NCBI GenBank assembly: GCA_948465625.1
Contig: CAOJXM010000068.1
Span: 1 to 6,212 of the forward strand
Source of the DNA: an uncultured Clostridium sp.
Lineage (GTDB): Bacteria; Bacillota; Clostridia; TANB77; CAG-508
DNA length: 6,212 nt
Reading direction: 5' to 3'
The notes beneath the pieces were generated by a model. It saw only the letters and a program-made list of their open reading frames with translations, made no database searches and had not been told where the DNA came from. A program made the translations under genes and the position numbers. Below, piece after piece: positions 1-6,052 of the stretch (its first letter is position 1; each line of letters opens with the position of its first letter).

Positions 1-1
1 A

Positions 2-622
2 GAAGTTATTCTAGAAGCAATTAAAAAAGCTGGATATGAACCAAAAAAAGATGTATGTTTGGCTTTAGATATAGCAGCAACAGAGATGTATGAGGAAGCC
101 AAAAAAATTCAAAAAGATGGCTATTATTTCTGGAAGACAGATGTTTTTAAAACCAAAGATGAAATGGTAGAGTATATAGAAGAATTGATTGGTAAGTATC
201 CGATTATTTCAGTAGAAGACGGATTAGCAGAGGAAGATTGGGAGTCATGGAAAAAGTTAACAGATAGGGCAAAGGACAAAATACAAATTGTAGGGGATGA
301 TTTATTTGTTACTAATATTCAAAGACTACAAAAAGGAATTAAGAGCCATACAGCCAATAGTATATTAATTAAACCAAATCAAATTGGTACTTTAACAGAA
401 ACACTAGAAGCAATTGAATTAGCTAAGAAAAATGGATATACAGCAGTAGTATCACACCGTTCAGGGGAAACCGAAGATACTACAATAGCTGATATTGCAG
501 TTGCAACCAATGCTGGTCAAATTAAGACAGGTGCTCCTTGTAGGACAGATCGTGTAGCAAAATATAATCGATTATTGAATATAGAAGAAGAATTAGGAAA
601 AAGTGCAAAGTTTCATCCATAA
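2..622 (+). CDS. eno: Enolase (phosphopyruvate hydratase), C-terminal half, 5' end cut off by window edge
   Basis: Enolase interconverts 2-phosphoglycerate and phosphoenolpyruvate in glycolysis and gluconeogenesis, in the cytoplasm, using Mg2+. The frame is open from the first bases; the TTG at 59 is an internal leucine codon, not a start. About 206 residues of a usual ~430 are visible, all from the TIM-barrel catalytic domain. By family knowledge the visible signatures hold the known active-site residues. The three metal ligands are the Asp of LALDIAATE, the Glu of VEDGLAEEDW and the Asp of VGDDLFVTN. The catalytic Lys is in LIKPNQIGT, the His in SHRSGETED, and the second Lys in QIKTGAPCRTDR. 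Nothing is broken. No hairpin terminator follows the stop, so some transcription may run on into the next unit, whose own promoter starts about 30 bp downstream. Identification is secure. Confidence 0.98.
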   Translation, partial: EVILEAIKKAGYEPKKDVCLALDIAATEMYEEAKKIQKDGYYFWKTDVFKTKDEMVEYIEELIGKYPIISVEDGLAEEDWESWKKLTDRAKDKIQIVGDDLFVTNIQRLQKGIKSHTANSILIKPNQIGTLTETLEAIELAKKNGYTAVVSHRSGETEDTTIADIAVATNAGQIKTGAPCRTDRVAKYNRLLNIEEELGKSAKFHP

Positions 623-653
623 ATAGGTGAAATACAAAGGGTGTAACAAAAGG

Positions 654-682
654 TTGACGTAACAACGTAAAAATGATATAAT
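654..682 (+). promoter_or_regulatory. Sigma-A-type promoter for the 754 membrane-protein gene
   Basis: The -35 box TTGACG (654-659, five of six consensus bases) is separated by exactly 17 bp from a perfect TATAAT (677-682). A TG one base upstream (674-675) makes it an extended -10. It lies in the gap after enolase and about 70 bp ahead of the next start codon. This predicts strong, housekeeping-sigma transcription of the downstream gene, independent of enolase. Confidence 0.87.
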
Positions 683-740
683 TTAAGAAGTAACATTTGT
701 AAGAGTTCGTATTTAATTGCAAGAAGAAAATAAAACAAAA

Positions 741-746
741 AGGAGG
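741..746 (+). promoter_or_regulatory. Strong ribosome binding site fixing the start at 754
   Basis: AGGAGG, a full Shine-Dalgarno match, sits 7 bases upstream of ATG 754. It is the strongest such site in the window and makes 754 the clear start, with high expected translation. Confidence 0.9.
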
Positions 747-753
747 AATAAAT

Positions 754-1281
754 ATGAACGCAATCTTAATAGGATTCTTTGTTGCATTGGAAGGCATTGC
801 GATTGCCACGATTGCGACTATGGCAGATGGGCATTATCTGCAAACGAGTAGGGTGCGAAAAGCACTATCAAAGGAGCAATGGTGGGAATACAAGGACGAA
901 AGACGGAAACTCGTTAAATCCTGGAGAGAAAACAGAGAAAAGCGTGATGTATTCATAAAGCGCTTAATCCAAAGTGCTATCCTTATTCCAATCGTTATCA
1001 TGATTTGGAAGGCGGATATGCAAAATGGGATTGCACGGAAATGGATTTATATCTATGCATTCCTCTATGCAGGTGGATATGCGACAATGTATATAATACA
1101 AACGCTATTAATTGTCGTGGATGCGAGTTTAAGCAGAGCATTTAAGCAGGACAGGAGCATTGAGATGTTCGATAAAGAGAGCTTAATGGAGAACAAACGA
1201 ATGGAAGTGCCATTTATGCTTAGGGTATTCGAACTCTATTTTTGGAGCAGTTTCGGAGTTGGATGCAGTTGGCTGTTGTAG
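754..1281 (+). CDS. Unrecognised multi-pass membrane protein, 175 aa
   Basis: I do not recognise the family. Four hydrophobic stretches are visible, at about residues 3-24, 71-85, 97-122 and 154-175. Between the first two lies a highly charged, Lys/Arg/Glu-rich and Trp-containing segment (about 31-70), probably cytoplasmic and helical. A shorter charged loop covers 127-152. There is no catalytic motif I can name. It sits where secG often follows eno in Firmicutes, but it is far too long and unlike SecG. The start is fixed by AGGAGG 7 bases upstream. The gene has its own promoter and terminator, so it looks monocistronic. Base use is unlike its neighbours: roughly 44% GC by hand count over 781-1020 against 23-33% in flanking genes, with codons such as GCG, CGG and TCC, which suggests horizontal acquisition. 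The stop is an amber codon inside the last hydrophobic stretch, and the frame stays open for 35 codons beyond it. The protein may therefore be a shortened form of a ~211-residue ancestor. Confidence 0.82.
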   Translation: MNAILIGFFVALEGIAIATIATMADGHYLQTSRVRKALSKEQWWEYKDERRKLVKSWRENREKRDVFIKRLIQSAILIPIVIMIWKADMQNGIARKWIYIYAFLYAGGYATMYIIQTLLIVVDASLSRAFKQDRSIEMFDKESLMENKRMEVPFMLRVFELYFWSSFGVGCSWLL

Positions 1282-1389
1282 ACTGCTACGGGAATTCAAA
1301 TTCCAACTTGGATTAAGGTAATGCTAATCTTTGTCTATGCCCAGGCAAAATTGCCTATTCGGCAGGAATGGAAAAGGTTTCTGATGTAA
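1282..1389 (+). other. Open in-frame extension after the amber stop (35 codons to TAA)
   Basis: Directly after TAG 1279-1281, the frame of the 754 gene continues for 35 sense codons to TAA 1387-1389. The other two forward frames close by 1316 and 1321. The would-be peptide has a hydrophobic stretch (IPTWIKVMLIFVYAQAKL) followed by a basic tail (RQEWKR), like the end of a membrane protein. Its GC is close to the gene's own (41 of 100 over 1281-1380 by hand count) and above the surrounding DNA. The terminator hairpin starts 12 bases after the TAA. This fits a recent nonsense mutation or stop readthrough, but a 3' untranslated region is also possible; short inverted repeats are present here. Other genes in the window end in TAG, so TAG is a normal stop in this genome. 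Confidence 0.45.
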
Positions 1390-1400
1390 TAAGGAAGAAA

Positions 1401-1440
1401 ACGGAAGCGGTGCTAGAAATTAGCATCGCTTCTGTTTTTT
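1401..1440 (+). terminator. Intrinsic terminator after the membrane-protein unit
   Basis: A 15-bp stem (1401-1415 with 1421-1435, including two G-U pairs) closes a 5-base loop, GAAAT, and runs into a T tract (1435-1440). The A-rich bases just before the stem could pair with the T tract and make it partly bidirectional. It separates the 754 gene from the downstream operon. Confidence 0.92.
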
Positions 1441-1458
1441 ACAGGAACAATTCTTGTA
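1440..1458 (+). promoter_or_regulatory. Near-palindrome overlapping the operon's -35 region, candidate operator
   Basis: Arms TACAGGAA (1440-1447) and TTCTTGTA (1451-1458) flank CAA; seven of eight positions are perfectly complementary and the eighth is G-T. The right arm covers most of the -35 hexamer, a placement typical of repressor sites. It does not match the LexA, CodY or PerR boxes that I know. The regulator is unknown and chance is possible in AT-rich DNA. Confidence 0.35.
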
Positions 1459-1482
1459 TAAACAAAGCAAAAATGATATAAT
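1454..1482 (+). promoter_or_regulatory. Extended -10 promoter of the glycan operon
   Basis: A perfect TATAAT (1477-1482) preceded by TG at 1474-1475 lies 17 bp after a weak -35, TTGTAT (1454-1459, only TTG matches). The extended -10 probably compensates for the poor -35. It starts just after the upstream terminator and 30 bp before the first operon gene. Its core shares 14 identical bases (1469-1482) with the promoter at 654-682. Confidence 0.78.
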
Positions 1483-1512
1483 GTAGCAAAATGATAAAAT
1501 AGGGAGTAAAAA

Positions 1513-2157
1513 ATGAAGAATCTAATAGGAATCATGGTATCCTATGTGTTTATTGCCTTAATTTTAATATCAGCTAAAATGTTTGAAAAATCGGGAAAAG
1601 AGGCAACTAGAAAATACATTCATATCATGCTATGTAATTGGTGGTTTATAGCTAGTTACTTTTTTACAAACGTAATTTGGGCGTGTATGGTACCACTTAG
1701 TTTTGTAGTAATTAATTATTGGTCATACAAAAAAGGAATTATTGATATTATGGAAAGAGAGAGTACACAACAAGATGGATTAGGAACGGTATATTATGCG
1801 ATTTCCTTATTCGTATTATCAATCTTTAGCTTTGGAATTTTAAAAAGACCAGAAATTGGTTTAGTGGGGGTATTAACGATGGGATATGGAGATGGATTAG
1901 CAGCGGTTATGGGGCAAACCATAAAAAGTAAAGAATACCAAATAGGAAGTTCCAAAAAAACTGTGGTAGGTTCAGCAACCATGTTTGTAGTAACAGCGAT
2001 TATCGTATCTATCTTTTTAATGCATACACCTTTTTGGTACATAAAAGCATTTGTAGTGAGTTTATTGATAACAATGGTAGAAGCCATTTCTATAAAAGGA
2101 ACTGATAATTTAACAGTACCCATTTTAACATCTGCTTTACTAGCAATTTTGATATAA
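1513..2157 (+). CDS. Polyprenol/diacylglycerol kinase family membrane protein (dolichol/phytol kinase-like)
   Basis: This 214-residue integral membrane protein resembles the CTP-dependent dolichol/phytol kinase family, related to CDP-diacylglycerol synthases. Such enzymes phosphorylate a membrane-embedded lipid alcohol using CTP. Supporting motifs are an early R-K-x2-H (residues 33-37) after the first helix, the glycine/Asp motif GYGDGLAAVMG (124-134), KKTVVGS (148-154), matching the family's KSxEGS but lacking its Glu, and a late Glu plus TDN...P (E190, 197-203). Several hydrophobic segments run through the length, starting at about 2-21. AGGGAG at 1501-1506 supports the ATG. It heads the operon, 13 bp before the S4 gene. 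With glycosyltransferases downstream, an attractive inference is supply or recycling of a polyprenyl-phosphate carrier, but the substrate (polyprenol, diacylglycerol or another alcohol) cannot be read from sequence. Confidence 0.8.
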   Translation: MKNLIGIMVSYVFIALILISAKMFEKSGKEATRKYIHIMLCNWWFIASYFFTNVIWACMVPLSFVVINYWSYKKGIIDIMERESTQQDGLGTVYYAISLFVLSIFSFGILKRPEIGLVGVLTMGYGDGLAAVMGQTIKSKEYQIGSSKKTVVGSATMFVVTAIIVSIFLMHTPFWYIKAFVVSLLITMVEAISIKGTDNLTVPILTSALLAILI

Positions 2158-2170
2158 AAGAGGGAGAAAA

Positions 2171-2980
2171 ATGAACAAGCAAGAAATGATAAAGAAGTAT
2201 AAAGAGGAAGATAAATTATTAGTAGCAAAACTATTGGATAAATTAGAAATGAGCCATAAAAGAGGAAAAATTACCAATACCGATTTCTTAGATTTAGCAC
2301 AAAGAAAAATAGTAGAAAATATGCTAGCAAGAAGTGAAATCAAACGACTTACAAACTATGAAATATGGGGAGGATATGAAGAGGCAGAAAGATGTATTGT
2401 AGTATGTTATTCAGATAAATGGGATAGTAATATGCTCCAAAAGAATTACAATCATATCATGCAAATCATTCGAATCTCCTTACCAAGTGAATTGCATCAA
2501 ACCTATAGCCATAGAGATTATTTAGGAGCAATTATGAAATTGGGTATCAAGCGAGAAAAGGTAGGAGATATCTTGGTAAGAGAAGATGGAGCAGATATCA
2601 TAATACTAAAAGAAATCATAGAATTTGTAAAAGAAAATTTAGCAGGATTAACCAGATTTCGCAAAGCAAAAATTACAATAGAACCAATGGAAGAAATTCA
2701 AGTAGTAGAAGTACAAAAAGAAGAAATAGAAATCATTGTGCCATCCATGAGATTGGATAATATTATAGCAGAGATTACTAAAACTTCTAGAGCAAAAGCA
2801 AATGAATTATTAGAGCAAGAAAGAGTGTTGGTGAATTTTGAAACCATTACCAAAAGTTCAAAAAATATAGCAATTAGCAATCGAATTACCATTCGTGGAA
2901 AAGGAAGATTTCAAATAGTAGAACAAGTAGGAAATACCAAAAAAGGAAATATCATTCTAAAAATAGAAAAATACAAGTAG
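2171..2980 (+). CDS. ylmH: YlmH-like S4-domain RNA-binding protein (ribosome-associated quality control family)
   Basis: This 269-residue soluble protein is close to the ~257 residues of Bacillus subtilis YlmH. Residues 1-105 form the family's N-terminal region. Next comes the hallmark block starting HRDYLGAIMKLGIKRE (114-129) and ending in VGDI. An S4 RNA-binding domain lies at about 193-247, starting MRLDNIIAEITKTSRAKA and including the VLVNF strand. By family knowledge, YlmH binds obstructed 50S subunits with peptidyl-tRNA and takes part in C-terminal tailing of stalled nascent chains, overlapping the role of RqcP. AGGGAG (2161-2166) precedes ATG 2171 closely. In B. subtilis the gene lies in the ylm/divIVA division cluster. 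Here it is between a polyprenol kinase-like gene and a glycosyltransferase, with gaps of 13 and 16 bp, so it is probably cotranscribed with surface-glycan genes. That context is unusual; the family assignment is firm, an operon-specific role is not. Confidence 0.9.
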   Translation: MNKQEMIKKYKEEDKLLVAKLLDKLEMSHKRGKITNTDFLDLAQRKIVENMLARSEIKRLTNYEIWGGYEEAERCIVVCYSDKWDSNMLQKNYNHIMQIIRISLPSELHQTYSHRDYLGAIMKLGIKREKVGDILVREDGADIIILKEIIEFVKENLAGLTRFRKAKITIEPMEEIQVVEVQKEEIEIIVPSMRLDNIIAEITKTSRAKANELLEQERVLVNFETITKSSKNIAISNRITIRGKGRFQIVEQVGNTKKGNIILKIEKYK

Positions 2981-2996
2981 AATAGGAGAGAAAAAC

Positions 2997-4106
2997 ATGA
3001 GAAAAACTAAAAAATTATTATTTGCAGCATATGATATGAATATAGGGGGAATTGAAACTTCATTAGTGAATTTATTAAACTATTTAGCAAAAAAAGACTA
3101 TGAAATTACATTAGTGTTAGAAAATAAAGAAGGTATATTTTTAGATGAATTGGACCAGAAAATACAAATTTTAGAGTATCAACCATGTCAAAATAAAAAT
3201 TTTTTAAAAAGAAAATACAAAAATATGGAAAAAAGGGTCCAATTTATGGTAAAATATAAGAATAGGTTTGATTTTTCTGCATCTTTTGCAACCTATTCAC
3301 GAGTGAGTTCATTTGTTGCAAGAGTTGCCTCGAGAAATTGTGTGTTATGGGGACATGCAGATTACTTAGCGTTATACAAAGGAGATAGTAAAAAAGTACA
3401 ACAATTTTTTAAGGATATTTGTTACAATAAGTTTAAAAAAATTGTATTTGTATCCAAAGTAGCCTGTGACTCATTTTTGCAAATTTATCCACAAATGAAA
3501 AAAAGGGTGGTTTATTGTAATAATCGAATTGATGCTCAAAAAATACAAGAGTTGGCAACACAGAGTGCACAAATAAAAGAAACCAAAAAGCAATACACTT
3601 TTATTAATATAGGAAGACATGATGAACAACAAAAGAAATTAACAAGGTTAATTGAAGCAACGAAAAGATTAAAAGAAGAAGGCTTAAAGTTTCGAGTATT
3701 ATTAATAGGAGAAGGACCAGATAGTGATGCTTATAAAAAAATAGTGGACGAGAATCAATTAGAAGAGTATATTGTATTTGTAGGAAAAAAGAAAAATCCA
3801 TATCCTTATTTAAGAATATCAGATTGTACCATATTAACATCTGATTATGAAGGCTATCCAGTTGTTTTTACAGAAAGTATGATATTAAATAAGCCAATCA
3901 TTACAACAGATGTATCAGATGCAAAAGAGATTATCGATAATCAATATGGAACAGTAGTAACCAAAGAGGTAGAAGCAATTTACAAAGCGATGAAGCAATA
4001 TATCTTAAAACAAGGAGTTATACCACAAAAATTTGATTATGAGAAATATAACAAAGAAATAGAGGAAACTTTAGAAAATATGATTAATAAAAAGCCAAAG
4101 GCTTAG
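2997..4106 (+). CDS. Glycosyltransferase family 4 (GT-B fold)
   Basis: This 369-residue enzyme should transfer a sugar from a nucleotide-sugar donor to a lipid-linked or glycan acceptor on the cytoplasmic side of the membrane. The N-terminal acceptor-side domain carries a glycine motif, MNIGGIE (14-20). The middle has FVSKVACDSF (151-160) and a YCNNRID linker. The C-terminal donor domain shows the family 4 order: NIGRHDEQQKK (204-214), RVLLIGEGP (233-241), FVGKKKNPYPYL (261-272) and the E-x7-E motif, E285 to E293, in YEGYPVVFTES. Such proteins are retaining enzymes by family rule. There is no signal peptide or membrane helix. AGGAGA (2984-2989) gives a good start at 2997. It is followed after 12 bp by another glycosyltransferase. 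Donor sugar and linkage are unknown. Confidence 0.93.
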   Translation: MRKTKKLLFAAYDMNIGGIETSLVNLLNYLAKKDYEITLVLENKEGIFLDELDQKIQILEYQPCQNKNFLKRKYKNMEKRVQFMVKYKNRFDFSASFATYSRVSSFVARVASRNCVLWGHADYLALYKGDSKKVQQFFKDICYNKFKKIVFVSKVACDSFLQIYPQMKKRVVYCNNRIDAQKIQELATQSAQIKETKKQYTFINIGRHDEQQKKLTRLIEATKRLKEEGLKFRVLLIGEGPDSDAYKKIVDENQLEEYIVFVGKKKNPYPYLRISDCTILTSDYEGYPVVFTESMILNKPIITTDVSDAKEIIDNQYGTVVTKEVEAIYKAMKQYILKQGVIPQKFDYEKYNKEIEETLENMINKKPKA

Positions 4107-4118
4107 AAAGGTTAAAAA

Positions 4119-5072
4119 ATGTGTAAAATAAGTGTTATCATTCCCATGTACAACAGAGAAAAACAAATTCAGAGATGCCTAGATTCTGTACTGCTACAAA
4201 ATATGGAAGATATGGAGATTTTAGTAATAGATGATGGTTCAACAGACCAATCAGCAGAAAAAGTGCAAGAATATAGGAAGCGTTTTCCCAATCGAATTAC
4301 TTATTTATATAAAGAAAATGCAGGAGTGGCAGATACCAGAAATTATGGAATTGAGCATGCAAATGGAGAGTACCTATTATTTGTGGATTCCGATGATTAT
4401 ATTGAATTTGATTTACTAGCTACCTTAAAAAAATATATGTATGAAGGAGTAGAAATTATAAAGTTTAAGTTGCAAAAAGTAAATGAGAATAAACGAATAC
4501 TAGAAAAAGTAAATGGTCCTGTTTTTTGTTCTGCCAATGGACAATCTGCATTTAACCAATTAGTATTTGAAGATGTTTTGTTAGATTCTCCGTGTGTGTA
4601 TCTTTTTAAGCGAAGTTTATTTATCAATCATAATTTTCAATTTAAAAAGAATACAGAACATGAAGATTTTGGATTGATACCATTGGTGCTGTTAAAAGCA
4701 GTTACGGTAGTATCGGTACCATTTTATGGATATGATTATGTGCAAACAGAAGAAAGTATTACTAGAAATACAGATTATGAAAAAACCAAAAAGAAATTTC
4801 AAGATGCTTTGTTTCATTATGATAATATGATACAATATATCAATCAACAAATTGATTTGGAAGAAAAAACGATAAGGAATATCAAAACATATTACAGTAA
4901 TGCAATTATTTTAAAGTTAAAAGAGTTAGAAAAAGAAGATAGGAAAAAGCAAATAAAAGAAATTAGAAAAAGACACATGATAAGCAACATACAAGTTAAT
5001 AATCTAAAGCAATTGGCAAAAAAGATAGTATTAACTTTAAATGTAGAATGGTATTTAAAAATGAAAGGATAG
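4119..5072 (+). CDS. Glycosyltransferase family 2 (GT-A fold), first of a tandem pair
   Basis: This 317-residue protein opens straight into the GT-A nucleotide-binding fold: ISVIIPMYN (4-12), VIDDGSTD (36-43), NAGVADTRNYG (67-77) and the metal-binding D-x-D in FVDSDDYIE (88-96). EHEDFG (180-185) supplies the Glu-Asp pair expected near the catalytic base. These are inverting transferases by family rule. The region after about residue 210 is charged and helical, and I see no clear transmembrane segment. The Shine-Dalgarno site is weak (AAAGG at 4107-4111, 7 bases before ATG), so translation may lean on the upstream gene ending 12 bp earlier. The N-terminal half is clearly similar to the next gene, suggesting an old duplication. 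Acceptor and sugar are not predictable. Confidence 0.94.
   Translation: MCKISVIIPMYNREKQIQRCLDSVLLQNMEDMEILVIDDGSTDQSAEKVQEYRKRFPNRITYLYKENAGVADTRNYGIEHANGEYLLFVDSDDYIEFDLLATLKKYMYEGVEIIKFKLQKVNENKRILEKVNGPVFCSANGQSAFNQLVFEDVLLDSPCVYLFKRSLFINHNFQFKKNTEHEDFGLIPLVLLKAVTVVSVPFYGYDYVQTEESITRNTDYEKTKKKFQDALFHYDNMIQYINQQIDLEEKTIRNIKTYYSNAIILKLKELEKEDRKKQIKEIRKRHMISNIQVNNLKQLAKKIVLTLNVEWYLKMKG
5064..5069 (+). promoter_or_regulatory. Ribosome binding site that decides the start at 5078
   Basis: AAAGGA lies 8 bases before ATG 5078, inside the end of the preceding gene. The alternative in-frame ATG at 5048 has no good Shine-Dalgarno site and would add ten residues ahead of the normal family 2 beginning (AKVSIIVPVYN). 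5078 is therefore preferred. Confidence 0.75.
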
Positions 5073-5077
5073 GAAAT

Positions 5078-6040
5078 ATGGCAAAGGTTAGTATAATAGT
5101 TCCCGTATATAATGTAGAACGATATGTAAGAAAGTGTCTAAATAAGTTGATTGACCAAACATTAAAGGATATAGAGATTATTGTAGTAGATGATGGCTCA
5201 ACCGATAACTCTGCTGAAATTGTGAAGGAATATGCACAAAAAGATAGCAGAATCAAATATTATAGAAAAGAAAATGGCGGGTTGTCAGATGCCAGAAATT
5301 ATGGAATGAAATATGCAACAGCACCCTATATTGCTTTTTTGGATTCAGATGATTATGTGGAACTTAATATATATGAAAAGCTATATCAAAAAGCACAAAA
5401 AGATGAAGCGGACATGGTAGAATGTAACTTTATTTGGGCGTATCCAAGGCATAAACATAAAAATAAAAAAGATGTAGCAAAAAGGTATCACAATCAAAGT
5501 GAAATGCTAGAAAGAGCAAGAGTAATGGCCTGGAATAAGTTATATAAAAGAGAACTGATTGAAAAAACAAAAGTAGAGTTTCCTAAAGGGTTAATTTATG
5601 AAGATATTGAGTTTTTCTATAAACTAATACCATATATCAATAAAGTTTCTTTTATTAAAGCAGGGTTGGTGTATTATGTGCAAAGAAAAAAATCTATTAT
5701 TAATACACAAACAAAAAGAAATCGAGATATCTTTCAGGTGTTTGACAATGTAATAGAATATTATCAGAAAAAGAATTTTTATCACAAATTTCAAGAAGAA
5801 TTGGAATATAGTTGTGCTAGAATTTTGTTATGTAGTTCATTTAAAAGGATTGCAAAAATAAAGGACAAAGAATTAAGAAAAGAATTGTTAAATGAAACTT
5901 GGATTTACTTAAATACAAAATTTCCACAATGGAGACAAAATAGAATTTTAAATACAAATTTGAATAGTAAGAAAAGATACATGTTAAGTGTAAATCGATT
6001 TACTTATCGTATGTATGCTACTATTTTTAAATTGATATAA
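5078..6040 (+). CDS. Glycosyltransferase family 2 (GT-A fold), second of a tandem pair
   Basis: This 320-residue glycosyltransferase starts at ATG 5078, 5 bp after the previous stop, which points to translational coupling. The GT-A signatures are VSIIVPVYN (4-12), VVDDGSTDNS (36-45), NGGLSDARNYG (66-76), the D-x-D motif in FLDSDDYVE (87-95), the AWNKLYKREL block (151-160) typical of this subgroup, and YEDIEFF (174-180) with the Glu-Asp pair of the active site. The C-terminal third is rich in Lys, Arg and aromatic residues, consistent with a membrane-surface enzyme, but shows no clear transmembrane helix. Its N-terminal half parallels the previous gene closely, while the C-terminal halves differ, so the two probably act on different acceptors in the same glycan. 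The sugar is unknown. Confidence 0.94.
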   Translation: MAKVSIIVPVYNVERYVRKCLNKLIDQTLKDIEIIVVDDGSTDNSAEIVKEYAQKDSRIKYYRKENGGLSDARNYGMKYATAPYIAFLDSDDYVELNIYEKLYQKAQKDEADMVECNFIWAYPRHKHKNKKDVAKRYHNQSEMLERARVMAWNKLYKRELIEKTKVEFPKGLIYEDIEFFYKLIPYINKVSFIKAGLVYYVQRKKSIINTQTKRNRDIFQVFDNVIEYYQKKNFYHKFQEELEYSCARILLCSSFKRIAKIKDKELRKELLNETWIYLNTKFPQWRQNRILNTNLNSKKRYMLSVNRFTYRMYATIFKLI

Positions 6041-6052
6041 TGGAGTAAAAAG

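Noticed and set aside
522..809. A 95-codon open frame on the - strand spanning the enolase end and the next gene's start
   Set aside because: It crosses the real enolase end, a strong + strand promoter and a ribosome binding site; its Phe/Leu-rich content is a by-product of A-rich sequence on the other strand.
754..1281. SecG as the identity of the gene after enolase
   Set aside because: SecG often follows eno in Firmicutes but is about 70-80 residues with two helices; this protein has 175 residues, about four helices and a long charged loop.
1279..1281. Genome-wide reassignment of TAG to an amino acid
   Set aside because: The genes ending at 2980, 4106 and 5072 use TAG right before the next ribosome binding site and start, so TAG is a working stop here.
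1794..2228. A 144-codon open frame on the - strand across the kinase-like gene
   Set aside because: It lies opposite a gene with recognisable motifs and a good ribosome binding site, has no promoter or family resemblance, and its hydrophobic character is what the complement of this coding strand would give.
5048..5077. Upstream ATG 5048 as the start of the second family 2 glycosyltransferase
   Set aside because: It overlaps the preceding gene by 25 bases, lacks a good Shine-Dalgarno site, and adds residues before the normal family start; ATG 5078 is better placed.
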